Source: Methanolinea sp. UBA477 (lineage in GTDB: Archaea > Halobacteriota > Methanomicrobia > Methanomicrobiales > Methanospirillaceae). From it: a DNA stretch of 17,427 nucleotides. Numbering within the stretch: the first letter of the stretch is position 1; every line of letters begins with the position of its first letter. The stretch spans positions 344 to 17,770 of the forward strand of contig DAWO01000008.1 in the NCBI GenBank assembly GCA_002509485.1. The letters run 5' to 3'. The translations under genes were made by a program, and so were the position numbers. Below, in pieces: positions 13,381 to 17,427 of the stretch. Under the pieces are notes generated by a model that worked only from the letters and a program-made list of their open reading frames with translations, ran no database searches and was not told where the DNA came from.

Positions 13381-16114
13381 TGAGTGCCGCCGAAATCTGC
13401 TCCCTGCCTACCTTCAACGCGAGATCGACCTGCTCCGTGCCGGGTCCGCCTCCCTGGGCCATGGTCCTGGAACCCCCGCCTTTCCCTCCAAGGAGAATGC
13501 ATATCCTGCCGATTATCTCGCCCGCGTTCACCTTCTCGTTCCCTGACATCAGGACGACGTGCACCCTGTCCGAGACTCCTGCAAAGAGTGCCACGCCTCC
13601 CTCGTCCGAGAACCGGCTTGCAATCGATGCAAGGTCTTTCGGGGGGAGATCGATCCGCCTGACGATGACGGGGAAACCTGCGACCGTCTCGGGCCTGATG
13701 TTCCCGATCTCGAGCTCAACGATCTTTTTGCTCAGGCGTTCGATCTCCTTCTTCTGGTCCTTCCACTCGGAAAAAAACCTGGCCACGCTCGAGGGGAGGT
13801 TCTCCTGCTGGACCGAGAGTACATCGGCAGACACAGCGACGAGCTTCTCCAGTTTTTGCACGTACTCGATTGCAGCCATACCGGCGGCAAACTCCAGGCG
13901 TTCAATACCGTCCTGTATGTGTTCGACCCTGATGATCTTGATGAGCCCGATATCCCCTGTACTCCGGCAATGGGTGCCTGCACAGGCCTCGACGTCCCCT
14001 GCGACCTGCACAACGCGGATGTCCCGTCCCGGGGGGACTCCTCCCTGGTAGAGGACGAAACCGTGTGCCTGTTCAGCCTTTGTCCGGTCTTCGATCCTGA
14101 TATCGACCGGCTGGTCGGACATGACCATCCTGTTTGCGGCGATCTCAATCCTCCGCAACTCGTCGGGCGTGATATGCTTGTAATGCCTGATATCCAGCCT
14201 GGAGGACTCCTCTCCCTTCTGGGCACCGGCCTGGTGCACATGCGCTCCGAGCACCTCCTTTGAGGCGTGGAGCAGGAGGTGCGTGGCTGTGTGGTGGCGC
14301 ATCAGGGACCAGCGCCGCTCCTCGTCGACCATGCCCTTGACCCTGTCTCCGCGCCGGAGCACTCCGCCGGTGACGTGATGAAGGATGACGTCCCCGATCT
14401 TCCTGACGTCGTCCACCCTGACCATACTCTCTGGAGCCATCAGCATTCCGATATCTGCCGGCTGTCCTCCACCCTCGGGATAGAAGAGCGTCTGGTCCAT
14501 CACCACGTGGTCGTCGAACGAATCGATGACCATTGCATCGAACTCCATGTCGCACGGCTGTTCGTAGTAGAGTTTCCGTGTTGCAGGCAGCGCGGCGATA
14601 CGATCCTGGTACCGGTCGAAGGGATCGAATGACTCCTCTCCACCCGACTCTGAATGCATATCGGCGATGAGCGAGTAGAAGTTGTCGGGCAGTTCCACCA
14701 CCGCCCCCTCGGCACCCGCCACATCCTTTATGATCTCGGGGGGGATACCATGGGAATCGTACAGGGTTATTATCTCCTTGAGTGGGACCCGCTCCCGTTT
14801 TTTCTTGTAGTTGCGGGCGATCTTTTCGACGATCCTCGTTCCCCGGGAGAGCGTGGCATTGTACTTCTCCACTTCACGCTCCACGATCTCACGGACGATC
14901 AGGATATCCTGTTCGAAGTTCCCGGTTCCCACAATCTTCATCTGCTGCTCGATGAGGTCGGAGATCGGCTCTTTTATTCCAAGCTCGTTCATCATGCGGA
15001 GTGTGCGCCGCAGTACGAGCCGTGCAAGGTATCCTTCACGAACATTCGAGGGGATGATGCAGTCCCCGAGCATGTATGCAAGGCAGCGGGTGTGATCGAC
15101 GATTGCATAGACCTTCTCGATGGGGGTGATCATCCTGTCGAGTTTCTCCAGCGGGACGTCGATCGCCGTTGCGACCTTCTTTCTCAACTGGTAGAGGTTC
15201 GTTCCCGAAATATCCATGACGCCTGCAAACCTGGCATTCAGGGAGAGGATCTTTGTATATTCCGGATCATCCAGGAAATGTTCGAGGCCTGCCGACTCCA
15301 TCACACCGCTGACCATCTCGGGAAAGACCGCGTCGTATATGGTCGGAGAGCCGCGTGATGCCCACACGAACCGTTCCAGGCCATACCCGGTGTCGACGAT
15401 CCAGTTATCCATCGGGTAGTATGTGACACCATCGATATCCACTCCCGGTTTGCCGGTCTTTCGCTTCCCAAAGTTCATGAACACGAGCGTGGCGACCTCG
15501 AGCCCGCCGATGAGAACCTCGAGGCTCGGTCCCGCATTCCCTCCACCGATCCAGGGATGCTCCTTGTAGGTCACGGCGTGTATGTCACCCCCGATCGAGG
15601 CGATGAACTGGTCGCAGAGCTCCACGGTCCGGTCCTTCCAGTAGACCTCCTCAATATCTGAGTTGAAGGCATGGTGCGCCATCATCTCGAAGAGGGTGAG
15701 ATGCCTGCCTGATCTGCCGACCGAATCGAGATCGTTCAAGCGTATGCAGGGCTGCGATATCGTGAGCGGGTTGGCAGGCGGGGGCACGATCCCCCCGGTC
15801 ACCCATGGCTGGAAGTCCGCGATCGAGGCGATGGTGAGATAGATATCATCCCTCCAGCGGGCAGCAACCGGGTACCTCTCCAGCCGGGTATGTCCGTTGC
15901 GCTCGAAGAAGGAGAGGAACGCCTCCCGCATCTCGTCGACCGAGTGCTGGCGAAAGACCGGATTGCCTATGAAGTTGTATGTTTCACACGGTGCGTCGCC
16001 GCATACCTCAAGGTCCGGGTTCCGCGTCCAGAATGCGGCCCCGCACTTTTTGCATATCTTCCGGGTGAGCCCCTGGTCGGTAAAATATTTGAGCTGGTAT
16101 TCTTCTTCGAGCAT
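13373..16114 (-). CDS. alaS: Alanyl-tRNA synthetase, archaeal type
   Basis: This 913-residue enzyme attaches alanine to tRNA-Ala and clears mischarged Ser or Gly. The archaeal type is shown by an N-terminal extension with a zinc-finger-like set, Cys21, 24, 38 and 43. The class II catalytic core follows, with WTGGIVPPPANPLTISQPCIR-like and DTGYGLERFVWAS blocks. The editing domain has HTATHLLLHA (about 608-612) and EACAGTHC (about 712-718), which together bind zinc. A coiled-coil stretch at about 785-805 leads to the C-terminal DHHA1 domain with GGKGGGSRTMAQGGG near 875-890. The length is right for the archaeal form, and no frameshift is seen. No ribosome site precedes ATG 16114; the SWIM gene ends 62 bases upstream, leaving room for a separate promoter. 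Confidence 0.97.
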   Translation of the reverse strand: MLEEEYQLKYFTDQGLTRKICKKCGAAFWTRNPDLEVCGDAPCETYNFIGNPVFRQHSVDEMREAFLSFFERNGHTRLERYPVAARWRDDIYLTIASIADFQPWVTGGIVPPPANPLTISQPCIRLNDLDSVGRSGRHLTLFEMMAHHAFNSDIEEVYWKDRTVELCDQFIASIGGDIHAVTYKEHPWIGGGNAGPSLEVLIGGLEVATLVFMNFGKRKTGKPGVDIDGVTYYPMDNWIVDTGYGLERFVWASRGSPTIYDAVFPEMVSGVMESAGLEHFLDDPEYTKILSLNARFAGVMDISGTNLYQLRKKVATAIDVPLEKLDRMITPIEKVYAIVDHTRCLAYMLGDCIIPSNVREGYLARLVLRRTLRMMNELGIKEPISDLIEQQMKIVGTGNFEQDILIVREIVEREVEKYNATLSRGTRIVEKIARNYKKKRERVPLKEIITLYDSHGIPPEIIKDVAGAEGAVVELPDNFYSLIADMHSESGGEESFDPFDRYQDRIAALPATRKLYYEQPCDMEFDAMVIDSFDDHVVMDQTLFYPEGGGQPADIGMLMAPESMVRVDDVRKIGDVILHHVTGGVLRRGDRVKGMVDEERRWSLMRHHTATHLLLHASKEVLGAHVHQAGAQKGEESSRLDIRHYKHITPDELRRIEIAANRMVMSDQPVDIRIEDRTKAEQAHGFVLYQGGVPPGRDIRVVQVAGDVEACAGTHCRSTGDIGLIKIIRVEHIQDGIERLEFAAGMAAIEYVQKLEKLVAVSADVLSVQQENLPSSVARFFSEWKDQKKEIERLSKKIVELEIGNIRPETVAGFPVIVRRIDLPPKDLASIASRFSDEGGVALFAGVSDRVHVVLMSGNEKVNAGEIIGRICILLGGKGGGSRTMAQGGGPGTEQVDLALKVGREQISAALND

Positions 16115-16122
16115 GGAAAACC

Positions 16123-16158
16123 ACGTGATATCATGTATTTTGGATTTATCACGATAAA
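16123..16158. promoter_or_regulatory. Two palindromic elements just upstream of alaS
   Basis: ACGTGATATCATGT (16123-16136) is symmetric at 12 of 14 positions. TTTAT-CACG-ATAAA (16145-16158) is a perfect five-base-arm repeat. Both fall in the 62-base gap upstream of alaS, along with AT-rich sequence that could be a TATA box (minus-strand AAAATACAT centred about 23 bases before the ATG, or TATTTTATC further up). Short AT palindromes arise easily by chance. Confidence 0.3.
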
Positions 16159-16176
16159 ATACTGTATGTCAGGGTC

Positions 16177-16503
16177 TTATTCGTCGGTCCATAGATCCTG
16201 GTACCAGAGATCGTACGACTCGTATCTTCCTGTGAAGGCGGCGATCTGTCCTGCAAGGATGTGCCAGCACCTGCCGCCGCGGAATATGAAGTCATTGCAG
16301 GTGCAGAAGTCTTCATCCACGATGTATTCGTCGGATCTTCCAACAACAACGAAAAAATCACGGTACCTCTTGACCCGGCCTTCGTCGATCGCTGTGAGGG
16401 CCTTCCTGCCCCGTTCCCCAAAGATCCTGACCACTTCATCCCGAAGGCCGGGAGTAAGGCGGCCACCCAGTCTCAATTTGTCGAAGAGATCTTCTATTTC
16501 CAT
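16177..16503 (-). CDS. SWIM zinc-finger protein
   Basis: This 108-residue protein carries a textbook SWIM motif, C-x-C-x9-C-x-H: Cys67, Cys69, Cys79 and His81 in FCTCNDFIFRGGRCWHILA. SWIM domains bind zinc and usually contact DNA, RNA or proteins. In archaea small SWIM proteins are often uncharacterised, so function stays open. The N-terminal half (1-50) is helical and charged. The start ATG (16503) overlaps the end of the Nif3-like gene by 10 bases, with only a weak AGG before it, which suggests co-transcription and coupling. Confidence 0.88.
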   Translation of the reverse strand: MEIEDLFDKLRLGGRLTPGLRDEVVRIFGERGRKALTAIDEGRVKRYRDFFVVVGRSDEYIVDEDFCTCNDFIFRGGRCWHILAGQIAAFTGRYESYDLWYQDLWTDE

Positions 16504-17201
16504 ACCTGTAACGGGGGCCGATCATCGATGTACCGCCAGCCGTTCCTCCCGGCAAGCGCCTTCATGGCAGGGGCTTCCAGCGCATAGTGAGTCGCCTCGA
16601 TCAGGACAAGAGTGGACTGCCTCATCACCGAGTGCTTCAGTTCGGATGAGAGGAATGCCTGGCACGAGAGCTGTGCAGCCTCTTCGATGAGGTCAGGAGA
16701 GAACCCGCTCCCGCCGACGACTGCAAGGCGAAACGGCGCAGTGATCTCTCCCCAGACACGGAGGGGGCAGGAGAGCCTCCGCGAGATCTCCTGGAGCGGG
16801 AGGGTGCAGTCCCCGGCGATCCCAAGACTCATGGACTTTCGTCCGGAGAGCCCGATCATCCCGGCAATCGTGTCGTTCACTCCTGCCGGCGCCCTGTCGA
16901 AGTTGGTATGCATCACGTAGATATTGAGTCCCGAACCCAGTGCTTCTGAAAGAATCGAGGCGGTTTGACCGCGTATTGCGGTGAGAGGGTTCCAGATGGG
17001 GGTGTGATGCACGACAAGCATGTCGGCACCGGACCCGACCGATTCACGGACAACCGCGGGTGTCGCATCAAGTGCACAGCACACGGTCTCGATCCGCGAT
17101 CTCCCCTCGACGATCAGTCCGATCCGTGCTTCGTCAAATTCATCGGCCAGTTCCGGTGGCGCAAGCCGTTCCATCTCCCGGATGAATTCCCCTATCTCCA
17201 T
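16494..17201 (-). CDS. Nif3 / DUF34 family metal-binding protein
   Basis: This 235-residue protein is of the Nif3-like (DUF34) family, often labelled GTP cyclohydrolase I type 2; the true role is unsettled. The dinuclear metal ligands are visible: VVHHTPIW (His65, His66), VMHTNFDRA (His98, Asp102) and IEATHYALE (His205, Glu209). FDEARIGLIVEG near the start is also a family block. I start at ATG 17201; the frame is open to 17258, but that stretch holds AT-rich promoter-like sequence. No ribosome site is seen, and minus-strand TTTTAAC is centred about 29 bases upstream, so a leaderless mRNA is possible. It is divergent from the DUF39 gene and heads the SWIM gene. Confidence 0.92.
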   Translation of the reverse strand: MEIGEFIREMERLAPPELADEFDEARIGLIVEGRSRIETVCCALDATPAVVRESVGSGADMLVVHHTPIWNPLTAIRGQTASILSEALGSGLNIYVMHTNFDRAPAGVNDTIAGMIGLSGRKSMSLGIAGDCTLPLQEISRRLSCPLRVWGEITAPFRLAVVGGSGFSPDLIEEAAQLSCQAFLSSELKHSVMRQSTLVLIEATHYALEAPAMKALAGRNGWRYIDDRPPLQVWK

Positions 17202-17237
17202 GCTTATCGTATGGTATCTGCCGCTGTTAAAACCATT

Positions 17238-17257
17238 TATTACTGATAGTAATATCA
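17238..17257. promoter_or_regulatory. Overlapping inverted repeats in the nif3/DUF39 divergent promoter
   Basis: TATTACT-GAT-AGTAATA (17238-17254) is a perfect repeat with seven-base arms. TGATA-GTAA-TATCA (17244-17257) is a second perfect repeat overlapping it. They lie upstream of the Nif3-like gene and about 40-55 bases upstream of the DUF39 start. Candidate operators for a shared or separate regulator. Confidence 0.45.
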
Positions 17258-17262
17258 ATTAC

Positions 17263-17272
17263 CTATAAATAT
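17263..17272 (+). promoter_or_regulatory. TATA box of the DUF39 gene
   Basis: CTATAAATAT is close to the archaeal TATA consensus and is centred about 26 bases before ATG 17294. No ribosome site precedes that ATG, so the mRNA is probably leaderless. This is the cleanest promoter in the window. Confidence 0.65.
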
Positions 17273-17287
17273 TCTTAAAAGAATATT
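17268..17287. promoter_or_regulatory. Nine-base-arm palindrome between TATA box and DUF39 start, candidate operator
   Basis: AATATTCTT, spacer AA, AAGAATATT forms a perfect inverted repeat. It overlaps the 3' part of the TATA box and ends 6 bases before ATG 17294, covering the expected transcription start. A protein bound here would block transcription, so a repressor site is the natural reading. Confidence 0.55.
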
Positions 17288-17293
17288 GTCAGT

Positions 17294-17427
17294 ATGCACA
17301 AATCCATCGGGGAGATCAACAGGAAGATCCATGATGGAAGCGTAAGAGTCGTAACCGCAGAGGAGATGCCCTTTATCGTCGAGGAACTTGGCGAGGAAGG
17401 TGCGTTGAAAGAGGTGGATGTCGTCAC
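17294..17427 (+). CDS. DUF39 family protein, L-aspartate semialdehyde sulfurtransferase-like (3' truncated)
   Basis: Only the first 44 codons are in the window. They read MHKSIGEINRKIHDGSVRVV and continue TAEEMPFIVEELGEEGALKE, then VDVVT, which I recognise as the start of the DUF39 family (homocysteine biosynthesis protein; the Methanosarcina member MA1821 is described as L-aspartate semialdehyde sulfurtransferase, inserting sulfur to make homocysteine for methionine). The catalytic Cys residues lie beyond the edge, so activity cannot be judged. The start is set by ATG 17294, with a TATA box 26 bases upstream and no ribosome site. It is controlled by a palindromic promoter shared with the divergent Nif3-like gene. 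Confidence 0.85.
   Translation, partial: MHKSIGEINRKIHDGSVRVVTAEEMPFIVEELGEEGALKEVDVV

Noticed and set aside
13559..15358. Two plus-strand frames of about 230 codons opposite alaS
   Set aside because: Antisense shadows of alaS, without family features.
1..17427. tRNA, rRNA, CRISPR arrays, insertion sequences, prophage genes
   Set aside because: I looked in the non-coding stretches and saw no cloverleaf, spaced repeat array, transposase or terminal inverted repeats. Covariance-model searches were not possible here.

Overview
The window is archaeal and most likely comes from a hydrogen-using methanogen of the Methanomicrobiales. The order is inferred from gene content and style, not from a 16S or marker-gene match. 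The archaeal signs are an archaeal-type alanyl-tRNA synthetase with an N-terminal zinc finger, a DUF39-type sulfurtransferase start, a zinc-ribbon/PUA/PAPS-reductase-like protein, a SWIM protein, a membrane-anchored winged-helix regulator, and TATA boxes placed so that several mRNAs look leaderless.

Left edge (1-1200, + strand). The end of a charged helical protein overlaps a 49-residue DUF1328 membrane protein. About 340 bases without a convincing gene follow, then a HycI-type hydrogenase maturation protease.

Main block (1201-9323, - strand). A complete, colinear 14-gene membrane-bound hydrogenase operon, mbhA to mbhN, is present. MbhA-H is the Mrp-antiporter-like module. MbhI-N is the [NiFe]-hydrogenase module: small subunit, NuoC-like subunit, large subunit, NuoH-like subunit and a 2x[4Fe-4S] ferredoxin-like subunit. 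Both Cys pairs of the NiFe site are present, so this is a hydrogenase and not the related Mbs sulfur reductase. It should couple H2/ferredoxin electron transfer to Na+/H+ movement across the membrane; in a hydrogenotroph its likely job is H2-driven ferredoxin reduction. The convergent protease is the obvious candidate to process MbhL. Nine of the 13 junctions are ATGA overlaps.

Middle (9324-12768). A 438-base intergenic region holds a perfect 15-base palindrome. After it comes a probable two-gene unit: the PAPS-reductase-like protein and hisH, overlapping by 23 bases. Behind hisH lies a direct repeat of about 36 bases, one copy of which includes the hisH stop codon. Next is a secreted or membrane-anchored surface protein.

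Right part (12769-17427). Read leftward, a Nif3/DUF34 protein, a SWIM zinc-finger protein, alaS and a membrane-anchored winged-helix regulator are closely packed; nif3-SWIM and alaS-regulator overlap. Divergently, the first 44 codons of a DUF39 (aspartate semialdehyde sulfurtransferase-like, homocysteine biosynthesis) gene run off the end. The 92-base divergent promoter region carries a clear TATA box and several inverted repeats that look like operators.

I saw no tRNA, rRNA, CRISPR array, insertion sequence or phage gene. This looks like core genome more than a mobile island. The best leads for something not yet described are the palindromic nif3/DUF39 control region, the alaS-overlapping membrane regulator facing a surface-protein gene, and the repeat behind hisH.
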